Counted from the first letter of the stretch, positions 11,428-23,400 are shown. The stretch is 64,000 bases of DNA from Bolinopsis microptera (GCF_026151205.1 NC_087073.1:434001-498000), one strand, 5' to 3'. Made by a program: numbers and translations. Notes: generated from the letters alone by a model not told the origin.

Positions 11428-12865
11428 TAACATATAATATTTGTTGGGAGGTGCCACACCATTCTTGTCCAAAATTGGAGATTTTCAACGAAGTAAATGG
11501 CTACACTATGAATGTACATTGTATTATTATAGAACAACATTATACACTGTATATAAGCAACATTGTAACTTAAAGTAAACTCTAATGCCATCTTGGGCAC
11601 TGCAAAAGCACTAATTTCACAATTCTTTTCATATCAATATTTCACCTTTGTAGGGATTGTACGCCCCTTCTCTTCATATCCCCATTGTAGGGATGACGTA
11701 GGGGAGTGAGTTTCGCAATAATAATACTGACGGTTCGGTTGGAAGAGGTGTAATATCAGACGTAGTGATGACGTAGTAATGACGTAGTGATGACGTAGAA
11801 TACGTTATCTATTAAATGAGCTGCAGCAGATTAGCTACACGTGATACAGCTACTGACACAGCATATACACAGGATTTAACAGCATTAACTCAGCTCAGGA
11901 TGTACATAACAATCTGACTCACGCAAGATTTCAATTCATCATAATTGATAATAATAAACTCGTGGCCACGATCAGTTGTGAGAAAACATGATTAAAGATG
12001 ACATAATTTTTAGTACTACTGCTATCAGCTATTTGTAGAACCCACATTCTAGCAGAGATTGCAGAGTAACATGATATCCTGAAACTCATTGCAGCGCACC
12101 ACGTGACACCACGTGACAGTACCACGTGACCGGTGACTCATCCATTTCATTACATTACTCTACATCTATAATCTAATAATGTCGTGTGATCTGTTCTCTC
12201 TAGTTTGTAAACCCTCGTTTTTTCATTGTGTTCCTCTGATTTACCAACTTATCCGTAGCGTCGATATTTATTTGGTAGGTGTTATCAAATATGTTTAGTC
12301 AAATTCTGAGTTAAAACATCATGCAATATGTATAGTATATCGCCCGATGGTATAGCGGGCTCCCGCTATATCAGCGGGCTGTAACAGCGGGATATATCAG
12401 GTCTTCTAACTCGCGGGCTGCGAGGGCCTGCTGGTGCAAATATAGCCCGCTGGTGAATATATTATATATGTATAAAATTAGAATTGACCTCCTTTTAATT
12501 AGAGGTACACTTAATGGCTGATTATTATGTTCGCATACATTTACAGGCAGTAGTGTTGAAAACAGAATATATTGTTTGAAGACACGCTTCAGTAGTGAGA
12601 TATTCAATCTACTTCCTAACTGTGTAATCACTGCTAACTCCCGAGAGGAACCTAGTGCACACTTCAGGTTAATTCTTTGATTTACAACTCTTTATCATCG
12701 TTGGCATTTTTAAAACCTCTCTGTATTATTTTCAAAATTCTATTATACGAGTTATTCTCATATTTCGTTAAAACTGTTATTTTATGTTCGCATTTGTATT
12801 GCATGATATTCAATCACAAAATGATTAACCTGCTCATATCAGTGCTCGTATCAGTGCTCAGTGAG
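11428..12865. other. no gene seen; GC hairpins near 12.35 kb
   Basis: Short repeats of GATGACGTAGT occur near 11758-11800. At 12345-12460 several hairpins built on GCGGGCT/CCCGC lie in a row (for example TATAGCGGGCTCCCGCTATA). No convincing coding sequence. Confidence 0.45.
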
Positions 12866-12869
12866 TAAC

Positions 12870-12974
12870 AAGATGTTATATTTTAGGTACCAGAATCCGG
12901 TCAGCGATCAAGCAGCGTATTCCAATTTCTTTCTAAATTAGAAATAGAACAACCTTGATCTTGAATATCAAGGT
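12870..12974 (+). other. exon-like module, copy 1 (putative 5' UTR exon)
   Basis: ATATTTTAG precedes GTACCAGAATCCGGTCAG, and the block ends in ATATCAAG followed by GTAAGAATATGTA, giving a 3' splice site, about 85 bp, and a 5' splice site. It is duplicated at 13183-13285. It has no long frame and lies upstream of the NERD-helicase gene, so it may be an untranslated exon. This is an inference. Confidence 0.4.
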
Positions 12975-13182
12975 AAGAATATGTATGTTTACTAGCACTT
13001 GACTGTTTTACAAGATCTTGAAGTTGATATTCCAATATAAGTCTTTAATCTAGACTAATAGTCATCCCTATTATACGGCTCCTCATTCTCCATCCTAAAC
13101 AATAATTTAAAATATTCCAGCCCACACATCAGTAGTCCAATCTTATCAAAAAATGAACTACATTGCTCGCAATAATTGACAG

Positions 13183-13285
13183 GATATTATATTTTAGGTA
13201 CCAGAGTCCGGTCAGAGATTAAGCTGCGTTTCCGATATTTTCCTACTAAAGATCAACATTTATCTTCAATATTAAGGTAATAATA
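13183..13285 (+). other. exon-like module, copy 2 (putative 5' UTR exon)
   Basis: Same layout as the first copy: ATATTTTAG, then GTACCAGAGTCCGGTCAG, ending ATATTAAG followed by GTAATAATATGTA. Both putative splice sites are conserved while the interior has diverged. The two could serve as alternative leader exons. Confidence 0.4.
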
Positions 13286-13401
13286 TGTACGTAATACTCG
13301 ACCTCTCACAACTCCCCTTAATCAAACTCGTACTTTATCCTGAACACCTGCGGTGCCTCATCTCATTTACAAATTATGATTACTACTTATACTTTTTAAA
13401 G

Positions 13402-13412
13402 CTATAAATAGC
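13402..13412 (+). promoter_or_regulatory. TATA-like box (CTATAAATAG)
   Basis: CTATAAATAG lies about 55 bp before the ATG of the NERD-helicase gene. A start about 30 bp downstream would give a leader of about 30 nt. TTATCTCAG near 13433-13441 could instead be a 3' splice site joining the exon-like modules upstream. Confidence 0.4.
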
Positions 13413-13464
13413 TTTAAACTTATAACAGTTTCATTTATCTCAGAATATCTTGATTTACTGAACA

Positions 13465-15681
13465 ATGGACAACTATTTAAAGAACGGACAAGAAATATTC
13501 CTCAAGTTCTGCACCTCTGATGACAAACGACCCACTATGCTGCCAAGAGCTCCAGATCAGACGTATATAGACAGGTACCCGGAAAGTAGTGGTTTCAGAG
13601 ACCAACGAAAACGTCAGTCTGATTATGAGGCCGAAGTTATGGTGTATAGGGCATTGGAGAAATTACCGGACGGTATGATCGTCGTTCTTCATAACTTTGA
13701 ATTCACGCACCACCAATATTGTTTGTGTGATCAGAGTCATTTGCGGGACAAAAAGACGTGCAAAGGGTGCAAGAACTCGTCGAATAAGGAAGGGGAATGT
13801 GATTTTTTAATTTTATGTCCAGGCTCCATTGTTATAATCGAAGTTAAGAACATGTCGCACATTGAAATCGATGATGTTGCGGTTGACAAGGAAAATCATT
13901 TCCGAGCATTATCTGGTACGTTCACAAAATCGGTTGACCAGAGAAAGAAGATAGAATCTCTGATTCAATGTATAGACAAGGACATAACTATCCGGCAGTT
14001 CACTGCGTATCCTAATTTCAGTAATCAATTTAAAGGACAGTTCCAGGCTAGTGAAGATACAAAACTTCAGCTAAGCGATTCAGAATTATCAACTGTGATA
14101 TTTCATGAGGACATTGTCGATGGTAACAAGATCAACGATAACAATAATAGGGAACCCATAACTGCAGGAACATCAGAGGAACCAGCCCTGAAGAAGAGAA
14201 AAATTATTTCTCTCGGTTTTGACATCTCATCAGACGAGGACTTATCAAATTTTGGTTTTTGGTGGAATAACAACGCAACAATAGCTCAAGATACAAGAAT
14301 TAATCATGATGCCTTTCAGAAAGTTAGAAATATGTTACTCGCTATCTGGGCTACCGATAAAAACTGCGATCAATCGAAATGTAGTTTAGCAAACTGCATA
14401 TTAAACATTGATGAACGGCTCAGATCAGGAAAATTTACATTTTTACCAAAAAAAGGGAAGAATCGTGTACCGAATCCTGGAGTTGTAACAGCTCCTGATG
14501 TTATCAGAAACTTCGTTAAAGTGGAGAACCTGACAGTAGAACAATGTAAAGCGTTCGAATCAAGCGAGAATCTGTTGTGGATTAATGGACCCGCTGGAGC
14601 GGGGAAAAGTGTGATACTTTGCGGTCGAATAATCAAACTTGTACAACTAAATGAGGACAATAAAGTTGTGTTATTCAAATTCGGCGGTGATGGTAACAAC
14701 TGTCAGCTTTATCAGCGTGCATTAAAGAATGCTGATGTAGAATATCAAGAGACCAGCATGTCTGACGTCACAGAACTAGTTACTCTAATATCAGAGAGTG
14801 AGTGTAAAGTTATCATTGTAGAGATAACACGTTGGGATAGACAGAAGTTAATTGATACAATCAGTGCTGTGACCAACTGTCACATATTTATCGATGATAT
14901 ACAGGATTTATTGTATTGGAGCTCAACTGAGGAGTGTAGTGTACTGATGGACAAGTTGTTATTATTAAAGTACTCTGTCATGGTTGCATGTGACATGGCA
15001 CAGGGTTATTGGAATTTGAGTAAACAAGAATTAATTGACAAACTAAGAATGATAACTTTCAAACTATCATCCACTCAGTTGGTACGTTTATCAATGAGCC
15101 TTAGAAATACATGTGATTTATCTGACATCTCATGTGTAATACGAGAACAATTAAGAGAAATATATTCAGGAATACCTGATGTATTAGATATGATTTTACC
15201 TACACAATTACCAGGACACTTCATACACGGTACATTACCTGTCATACATGTGTTTAATGATTTCAATGTTACTAGTATTATGCATGTTAGACGTGTATTT
15301 AATAATGAATTAGAAAGATTGTGTGTTACGGATGGATTAAATTATTCTGATATAGGTATAGTACATACTCATGTCACTAGTAGTGAAATGTCACTAGTTA
15401 ATGACAGTGTTAATATGAGATGTGTTAACACTGCTAGTAAGATTGCAGTGTGTAACAGTAGGTTTAGTTATTCTGCTCAGTGGCCAGCTGTAATAGTACT
15501 GCACACAGTGTGGTACGGTGAGGAGTGGGACCTGACTCAACTTTACTTAGCGTTATCCAGAGCACGTGTTTACTGCTCTGTTGTTATATTCCCATGGGAG
15601 GGTAGAACATTAGACGATTCACCTCACATGTTACCTTTGTTACGTAAACTGAGTAGCTTTGCTCGTATTATACGGCATTAA
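13465..15681 (+). CDS. NERD-type nuclease fused to an SF1-like helicase/ATPase, single exon
   Basis: The product is 738 residues. Residues 50-130 look like a NERD (nuclease-related) domain: an E-rich helix (YEAEVMVYRAL, 54-64), then ECDFLIL with D113 and IIEVKN with E126/K128, which fits a PD-(D/E)xK core. A Cys/His cluster (H82, H83, C86, C88, C99, C102, C112) is inserted before the catalytic Asp and may bind zinc. KKRK at 243-246 could be a nuclear signal. The C-terminal half is an SF1-like motor: Walker A GPAGAGKS (375-382), Walker B IFIDDIQDL (474-482), VMVACDMAQGYW (505-516), an Arg motif LSMSLRNT (542-549) and motif VI LYLALSRARVY (693-703). NERD-helicase fusions are known in bacteria. 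The specific function is unknown; nucleic-acid cleavage and translocation are inferred. The gene lacks introns, unlike its neighbours, so retroposition, transfer or an element origin are possible. The ATG at 13465 is the first in frame after a likely promoter. Confidence 0.75.
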   Translation: MDNYLKNGQEIFLKFCTSDDKRPTMLPRAPDQTYIDRYPESSGFRDQRKRQSDYEAEVMVYRALEKLPDGMIVVLHNFEFTHHQYCLCDQSHLRDKKTCKGCKNSSNKEGECDFLILCPGSIVIIEVKNMSHIEIDDVAVDKENHFRALSGTFTKSVDQRKKIESLIQCIDKDITIRQFTAYPNFSNQFKGQFQASEDTKLQLSDSELSTVIFHEDIVDGNKINDNNNREPITAGTSEEPALKKRKIISLGFDISSDEDLSNFGFWWNNNATIAQDTRINHDAFQKVRNMLLAIWATDKNCDQSKCSLANCILNIDERLRSGKFTFLPKKGKNRVPNPGVVTAPDVIRNFVKVENLTVEQCKAFESSENLLWINGPAGAGKSVILCGRIIKLVQLNEDNKVVLFKFGGDGNNCQLYQRALKNADVEYQETSMSDVTELVTLISESECKVIIVEITRWDRQKLIDTISAVTNCHIFIDDIQDLLYWSSTEECSVLMDKLLLLKYSVMVACDMAQGYWNLSKQELIDKLRMITFKLSSTQLVRLSMSLRNTCDLSDISCVIREQLREIYSGIPDVLDMILPTQLPGHFIHGTLPVIHVFNDFNVTSIMHVRRVFNNELERLCVTDGLNYSDIGIVHTHVTSSEMSLVNDSVNMRCVNTASKIAVCNSRFSYSAQWPAVIVLHTVWYGEEWDLTQLYLALSRARVYCSVVIFPWEGRTLDDSPHMLPLLRKLSSFARIIRH

Positions 15682-15812
15682 ATTTAATATTACTGTGTAA
15701 TAACGTTGGTGGGTGACTAGTTCTATTTTTCAGAAACATGTATACACAAGCCTTTAATGTGTGGCTATTGATTACATATGAAATATTAATAATTGACGAT
15801 TTTCGAAATTTT

Positions 15813-15886
15813 GACCCAACCGGGATTCGAACTCGCAACCTCCGGGTTAAAGGGCCAAGACTATCAGCCAATTACGCCACTGAGGC
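15813..15886 (-). tRNA. tRNA-like sequence (pseudogene or SINE head)
   Basis: The minus strand has a tRNA-sized 74 nt with an A-box-like TGGCGTAATTGG and a B-box-like GAGTTCGAATCCC. The ends pair over 6 of 7 positions counting wobble. The anticodon and T stems pair poorly in my hand fold and no clear anticodon emerges, so a tRNA pseudogene or tRNA-derived SINE is more likely than a working tRNA. Confidence 0.45.
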
Positions 15887-17384
15887 GACATTTGTACAAA
15901 TATATTAAGCTAGCAATTAAAACTTGCAGATAATTTCACCCACTAACCAAAGTATTACTATTATTTAATTGTGTTTCCTTTTTGATTTATTGCTAAATAT
16001 TACAGTGTTTTGTATCGAAATGTTTTATACAATAATGTGAATGCGCCAGATTGAACATAGTAATCATATTTTTCATTCGTGGTTTGGTCTTGGAAAACAA
16101 CAAAATTACCCCAAAATATGAAGAATGTCAAAAAGTAAAAACGGGACCACTAGTCTGCCTAATAAACTATTGACTATTGATATAATTCGTTTACAGTTAT
16201 AATAGCAGAAAATAGAGTTTAATTTTGTAAACTATTAAGTGCAGAACATGAAACTGGGTTTTGAGAATCAAGAATAGCAAAACATTTGTCCGGAAAACGT
16301 ATCCATCCTATAAAACCGATAAAATTAATTCGCAATTGTACACTGAAAAAAAAACGTAGATCATAGATCGCGGCTCAACGTTGCGCATGACTGATGACTG
16401 GTGATTAAAACTTTCAACGAAAGCAAAGAGAACAGAACGCAACTAAATTGTCCGATTGTATGCGCGCGCGATTTCCAAAAAACTGCACGTGTCGCATTAA
16501 GTGCTATCAAATCATTTCATAGGCGCAGGTTATAAATATATCTCCACTGAAAGCACACTCCCTAATTAAATTGCGCGCATTGCAGTCATTTCCTTCAAAC
16601 TTCATGAATTGTGAATAGAGATCAAATCTTTTACAATGTATTCAGAATAAATATATCATTATCAATATGGCTATGCCTATGCGCTTATATAAATTACTTG
16701 GAATGCTTTTGAAATAAAATAAAAAGCTCAAAAACACTGCTGTCTTAATGTCTTAATGTCTTATTTGGATGATTAATTACTCTTATAGTAATTACTGATA
16801 CTCAAGTTCTAAGGAATAATATCAGAACAATATGGTTCAAGATTATACCATCCGAACTCGCTGACTGACTTTTAAGATATCATTATCTTGTAGTATAGCG
16901 CGATGCGCTACTGTGCCGCGCCGAGCTGAGATGAATTGACATCGTCAATTAATCATTATCCTGCTTGGTTCAAAGAGTTTCGAGAACGCTTGGGCTCAAA
17001 ATATCATAGCGACATTGAGGCCACAGTCAGGCCCAATATTAAGGTTCAGGTACTGCGACTGAGTCATTTAGAAATATGACGCCACAGAATAAATTTATTT
17101 GTTCTGCTCATCACCAAAACAATATATAAGTAATTATTTTGTAGGTTTACAACCTACCGTACCAGGACGCGCGCCGAGTTGGACTCGTCAATATATGGAA
17201 CAGATATTTTACGAGTATCACCCGTTAAGTAATTATTATATTGAATAGTTGTGAAAAAGGCATTTGTACGGCTGACGGACAACTGGGAACTTGTCAATTT
17301 TACCTAGTTAACTAATTAACATGCAAGCTTGGTAAATCCAATCAGCTCCGACAACTAGGAACCAATCATTACAATTACATATCC
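15887..17384. other. no gene seen (1.5 kb)
   Basis: AT-rich DNA with no convincing frame. A GGACAACTGGGAAC motif at 17277 matches the ends of the element that follows. Confidence 0.5.
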
Positions 17385-17976
17385 CGGACAACTGGGAACC
17401 TCTGGAGATACTTTAAATCAGGTGTCCACTGATTTCACAGCTGTTCAGTATATATTTCTGCACTAATTTTGTTCAAGATAATGATAGTTCAAACTCAACA
17501 TAATAATTACATACAGAATACATATCAATATCAATCTCATGGTCAAAGTATTTGGCAATAAAAAAACCCTGCAGCAAAACCCTCGCCCATGTTAGAGGTC
17601 CGGGGAAACTCCGGATCCTCCAACGTCTTGGAATAGTGATTCCAGAACGTCAAAGGAAACTTGGGAGGAACCCTTTCCTCACTGTCGACAGTTACTGACC
17701 CAAGGTAGGTTTTCTCGAAATAATTTACCACAACCATTAACTGAGGATAGTTATGTGAACACATGCCGAGAGCTCAAACACTTCTTAATATACTTCATAA
17801 TACTTCAGCTACTTACTAAACTGTCATGTGAATTGTGAACCCTACCCAGGTTCTTGATTGTCCGGCTGTTAGGATGGTTATAATATGGATCATATCACAA
17901 ATGATACGTCACTGATTGGACCATGTGATGTGATACCAGCTGTGGGAGCCCGGAATGAGAGGTTCCCAGTTGTCGG
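17385..17976. mobile_element. terminal-inverted-repeat element with MULE transposase remnant
   Basis: CGGACAACTGGGAACCTCT at 17385-17403 is matched in reverse by AGAGGTTCCCAGTTGTCGG at 17958-17976, which bounds about 590 bp. On the minus strand inside (17543-17764) a remnant includes WNHY and PRTSNMGEGF. This resembles the end of FLYWCH/MULE transposases, where PRTNN..EG is typical. It looks like a deleted, non-autonomous copy. The outer boundary may be further left, at 17274. Confidence 0.6.
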
Positions 17977-18782
17977 TCACCGATTTGTCCTCGATAATTT
18001 GTTAGCTAATTTCTTCGATATTAATAGTTATTTACTGACCTTTGTCTTGGTGTAATAGTAAGAGACCTCGTTAGTCATGTAATGCTGATCCAGTTAGTGA
18101 CGAGCTATGAAGTAACTATTCGACCTCATCAACGCTGACCCTGTCAGTGACGAGCTATGAAGTTATCATTCGACCCCATCAGTCATCAATCCTGATCCTG
18201 TCAGTGACGAGTTACAGAGTTATGAAGAAATCAATGAAGACCTAATTAATTTCCTCGTTCCATGAAGATATTCCTCTGGTATCTGGATCCCAGTATCCCT
18301 CCTGGCCTGCGTCTGAAGATATGGAGATCCGAAAACCAAGTTTACCTATAAATTGGAACATGCTGTCTTCATTGGAGAATGAGCGAGAAATGATAATCAG
18401 TTCCAGGGTCTGATCAATGTGGAATCCAAGGAAGAATTTCTTTCTATATATTCTCATGGGAACCAGACACGAGGGCGGTACTTTCTTAAAAGGGTGGACA
18501 CGAGGGCGAATCATATAAATCATTTTCAAACGAACTGATCAAAAATAAAACGAAAGTCATTTCATCGGGGCAATAATAATCAAATCACTTTAAAGACAAC
18601 TTAAATGTAACAACAAAACGCTTAAATATTCATCACATGTTACTCTATTAAAAACCAATTTAAATAAAAATATCTGTATATTATAAAGATTTGCCTATGT
18701 GAACTAAAAAAGATTCTGCATTGATAATTTTTTGAGATTTCATTAATCTTATACAAGTTGTGACGAGGCACAATTACAATTT
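17977..18782. other. no gene seen; short direct repeats
   Basis: Three loose copies of a CTGATCCTGTCAGTGACGAG block occur at about 18085-18210. No convincing coding sequence. Confidence 0.45.
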
Positions 18783-18955
18783 GGGGACGTACACATAATA
18801 TTACGTAATCAACCGAGCGGGAGGGGGTCTCCAAATGATTACGCTAGTGTAATTTATACACAATAGCTGTGTAAAACTGATTACGGAGGGGGGGGGGGGG
18901 GGGGGGGGGGGGAATTGTTCAAAAATTGATTATGTAATATTATGTGAACGACCCT
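18783..18955. mobile_element. small MITE-like inverted repeat with a poly-G run
   Basis: CACATAATATTACGTAATCA near 18791 is matched in reverse by TTGATTATGTAATATTATGTG-like DNA near 18924-18944 with about two mismatches. A run of about 25 G at 18888-18912 lies inside. Length and ends suit a miniature inverted-repeat element. Confidence 0.55.
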
Positions 18956-19019
18956 TTTATAGTATCGTAAGGCTGCCCACAAATAAATAGCCAAGTTCAC
19001 CACATCCCGACCATCATAA

Positions 19020-19272
19020 CCATAACCATGGTAACCATGGTAACCATGGTAACCATGGTAACCATTATAACCACGGTAACCATTATAACCATGGTAACCA
19101 TTATAACCATGGTAACCATTATAACCATGGTAACCATTATAACCATGGTAACCATTATAACCATGGTAACCATTATAACCATGGTAACCATTATAACCAT
19201 GGTAACCATTATAACCATGGTAACCATTATAACCATGGTAACCATTATAACCATGGTAACCATTATAACCAT
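19020..19272. repeat. 18-bp GGTAACCATTATAACCAT array
   Basis: About 13 near-perfect units. Both strands are open in one frame because the unit is a multiple of three; I do not read it as coding. Confidence 0.95.
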
Positions 19273-19964
19273 GATATTTATAATTATGTCCCGGAACATT
19301 TTTACAGGCCCGCTATCCTACCACTGGCCTAAATATCCTACCACTGGCCTACCTAAAGTATGAACAACCTTAACCCCCATAATAAAGCAGGACATTTTCC
19401 TTATATTTCATTCAAACACGATTAATTTTCTGTGTAATATTAACTTTGGAATAAATCTGTCATCTTACAAATTATTCTTATTAAAAAATTGTAATTTCCA
19501 TGAACACTTAATCTTTATCTCTCGGGAAACAATTGCCTGTAATAACTGATTAATTAAAAACTTGATACTTGATAGTAAAGTTGGTCTCTATCAAAACCCA
19601 ACATAATACTAACCAAACTGTGCACATCTTTTTAATTTTCCAAAATTTATTATTCCAGGTCGCTAATACAATCAACTTGGCAATAACTGTAATAAACGTA
19701 CAAAAATTGTTAATAAACAAGTAATCTGACTTCTTAAATATATTAATTTTGGAACACATTTAAGTTATTTAATTTTAAATCGAGTTAGATCCTACTATGT
19801 ACCCAGTAAATATTTTAAATTTGAAATAAAGCTAATGCGAACACGTGTCAACATAATAATAGTAATTCTTTAAAAATAATTTAGATAGCTATAAAGTAAG
19901 TGCATAATCATGACATTATATTGTCGTCATAACACATTCCTGTTAAATCATCTCCTGACTATAC
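19273..19964. other. no gene seen (0.7 kb)
   Basis: AT-rich DNA between two arrays with no convincing frame. Confidence 0.5.
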
Positions 19965-20150
19965 TTGTAGAGCAGTGTTAACTCTGACTGTAGAGCAGTG
20001 TTAACTCTGACTGTAGAGCAGTGTTAACTCTGACTGTAGAGCAGTGTTAACTCTGACTGTAGAGCAGTGTTTATAACTCTGACTGTAGAGCAGTGTTAAC
20101 TCTGACTGTAGAGCAGTGTTAACTCTGACTGTAGAGCAGTGTTAACTCAT
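19965..20150. repeat. 23-bp array
   Basis: About eight copies of CTGTAGAGCAGTGTTAACTC plus TGA. It lies beyond the 3' end of the formin coding sequence and may be in its 3' UTR or flank. Confidence 0.9.
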
Positions 20151-20291
20151 TCTGATTCATCATTTGAACACACTCTTGAACTCAGGTCAATCTATTTACA
20201 ATATAAAATACTGTACACAATATAATCGGAAAGTTGTGAGTTTTCACAACTGATAATTCTCCTCTTTATCCGGAAAGACAGGACACTGAGT

Positions 20292-20488
20292 TCACTTGAT
20301 TCCCGCTGCCGCTAGCTCTTCATCCGTAATCCCACTCTTCAGTGTACGTCGGAGAGACTTCCTTTGAGCCATTTTAGATTTGAGGCGCTGCCGAGTTCTG
20401 CGCCTAGGTCCATCAGGTTGCAGGGCACTCTCCAGGGACAGGGCTACCTCTTCAGGGGTGTCTGGTGTTTCTACTGCTGCTGGTGCTG
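20292..20488 (-). CDS. FHOD: FHOD terminal exon (DAD tail and stop)
   Basis: The acceptor CTATTTTTCCAG is followed by 197 nt beginning in phase with the C left by the previous exon and ending at TGA (20294-20292). The product runs from a Pro/Ala/Thr-rich link through EEVALSLESAL to RKSLRRTLKSGITDEEL, the basic-plus-acidic tail by which FHOD proteins hold themselves inactive. Confidence 0.88.
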
Positions 20489-23400
20489 CTGGAAAAATAG
20501 AATCCAGTTATTAATATTAAGGGAATGACATATTTAAACAACAATATAAAGATACCAGATGGGCGGAGGAGGAAAAAGAAATAGGTGTTATGTTGTGTAA
20601 TGTTGTGTAATGTTGTGTAATGTTGTGTAATGTTGTGTAATGTTGTGTAATGTTGTGTAATGGTGTGTAATGTTGTGTAGTGTTGTGTAATGTTGTGTAA
20701 TGTTGTGTAATGTTGTGTAATGTTGTGTAATGTCGTGTAATGTTGTGTAATGGTGTGTAATGTTGTGTAGTGTTGTGTAATGTTGTGAAATGTTGTGTAG
20801 TGTTGTGTAATGGTGTGTAATGTTGTGTAATGTTGTGTAATGTTGTGTAATATTGTGTAATGTTGTGAGGGACTGATCTGTAAAAAGGGGCTGATTAATG
20901 ATCTGGTTGACATGTAACTAGGTGAGACCAATAGTCGTTGTACCAGTGCGCGGCTTTAGCTGTAGTCTACAAGTAAAGCCGCACACTGGTAACGAGTTAA
21001 CGACTATTAGCTCGGTCTCAACTATTAGCTCAGTCTCACCTATTAGCTCGGTCTCACCTATTAGCTCAGTCTCACCTATTAGCTCGGTCTCACCTATTAG
21101 CTCAGTCTCACCTATTAGCTCAGTCTCACCTATTAGCTCGGTCTCACCTATTAGCTCAGTCTCACCTATTAGCTCGGTCTCACCTATTAGCTCAGTCTCA
21201 CCTATTAGCTCAGTCTCACCTATTAGCTCAGTCTCACCTATTAGCTCAGTCTCACCTATTAGCTCGGTCTCACCTATTAGCTCAGTCTCACCTATTAGCT
21301 CAGTCTCACCTATTAGCTCGGTCTCACCTATTAGCTCAGTCTCACCTATTAGCTCAGTCTCACCTATTAGCTCGGTCTCACCTATTAGCTCGGTCTCACC
21401 TATTAGCTTGGTCTCACCTATTAGCTTGGTCTCACCTATTAGCTCGGTCTCACCTATTAGCTCAGTCTCACCTATTAGCTCGGTCTCACCTATTAGCTTG
21501 GTCTCACCTATTAGCTTGGTCTCACCTATTAGCTCGGTCTCACCTATTAGCTCGGTCTCACCTATTAGCTCAGTCTCACCTATTAGCTCAGTCTCACCTA
21601 TTAGCTCGGTCTCACCTATTAGCTCGGTCTCACCTATTAGCTCAGTCTCACCTATTAGCTCAGTCTCACCTATTAGCTCGGTCTCACCTATTAGCTCGGT
21701 CTCACCTATTAGCTCAGTCTCACCTATTAGCTCAGTCTCACCTATTAGCTCAGTCTCACCTATTAGCTCGGTCTCACCTATTAGCTTGGTCTCACCTATT
21801 AGCTCAGTCTCACCTATTAGCTCAGTCTCACCTATTAGCTCGGTCTCACCTATTAGCTCGGTCTCACCTATTAGCTCAGTCTCACCTATTAGCTCAGTCT
21901 CACCTATTAGCTCGGTCTCACCTATTAGCTCGGTCTCAACTATTAGCTCAGTCTCACATATTAGCTCAGTCTCACCTATTAGCTCAGTATCACCTATTAG
22001 CTCGGTCTCACCTATTAGCTCAGTCTCACCTATTAGCTCGGTCTCACCTATTAGCTCGGTCTCACCGGTTTCAACATGATCACATAATTTCATGAACAGG
22101 GGAGGCTGCACATCAGTATAAGAAACCTCATTTTTATGTCAAGAAAATGGTGAAACGTTTTTGTTCATCCGAGTTCCGAGCTCGACACCTTAATCAAACT
22201 CAAATCGTTTAAGCGTAATTCGGATAAATGTTTCATGAAATTAAAATCAAGTGAGTTACTGACACAAACGAATTACACATCAGTAAAATTCATGTAGTTT
22301 ACGGAATTTGTAAAACCCACACGATCTATTCCCGAACACGCTTACCCCTGCTCTCTCGAAATGAAGGCATCGAGAATGACATTCCTACGATTGGTTAGAA
22401 ATTGATTAACTCATCGGTTGTAAAAACCATGCTCCCAATAAAAAAGAATGCACATCCTGATATAAATTATCAAGTTATGGCTTGAAGTATGAACTATGGC
22501 AACTTGCCATAATGGCAACTTGGCAACTTGCCATAATGGCAACTTGGCAACTTGCCATAATGGCAACTTGGCAACTTGCCATAATGGCAACTTGGCAACT
22601 TGCCATAATGGCAACTTGGCAACTTGCCATAATGGCAACTTGGCAACTTGCCATAATGGCAACTTGGCAACTTGCCATAATGGCAACTTGGCAACTTGCC
22701 ATAATGGCAACTTGGCAACTTGCCATAATGGCAACTTGGCAACTTGCCATAATGGCAACTTGGCAACTTGCCATAATGGCAACTTGGCAACTTGCCATAA
22801 TGGCAACTTGGCAACTTGCCATAATGGCAACTTGGCAACTTGCCATTATGGCAACTTGCCATAATGGCAACTTGGCAACTTGCCATAATGGCAACTTGGC
22901 AACTTGCCATAATGGCAACTTGGCAACTTGCCATAATGGCAACTTGGCAACTTGCCATAATGGCAACTTGGCAACTTGCCATAATGGCAACTTGGCAACT
23001 TGCCATAATGGCAACTTGGCAACTTGCCATAATGGCAACTTGGCAACTTGCCATAATGGCAACTTGGCAACTTGCCATAATGGCAACTTGGCAACTTGCC
23101 ATAATGGCAACTTGGCAACTTGCCATAATGGCAAGGCGTACAATAATACTTACGGGATTTAGTCTTGGCAAGGAGTTTCTTAGTTTTTGGATCGATAGCC
23201 TGATTGGCACTTTCCGCTCGTTCCCGGTCAGGCCTTCCGACGTGTTTCCCGGATACCATGTTCTTAATATCTGTTATCTTTATACCTCGTGTTTTACGGC
23301 GCTCCTGGTGGATTAAGATGATTTAAAGTGTGTGTATATACGGATACCATGTTCTTAATATCTGTTATCTTTATACCTCGTGTTTTACGGCGCTCCTGGT

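Noticed and set aside
20918-22111. Frames of 397 and 385 codons with GETELI and SPISSV repeats
   Set aside because: They arise from the 18-bp intronic array on both strands and have no unique coding sequence around them.
22411-23316. Six overlapping frames with PLWQVAKL- and ATCHNGNL-like repeats
   Set aside because: By-products of the 24-bp array. Only the unique end on the minus strand (23154-23304) is a real exon.
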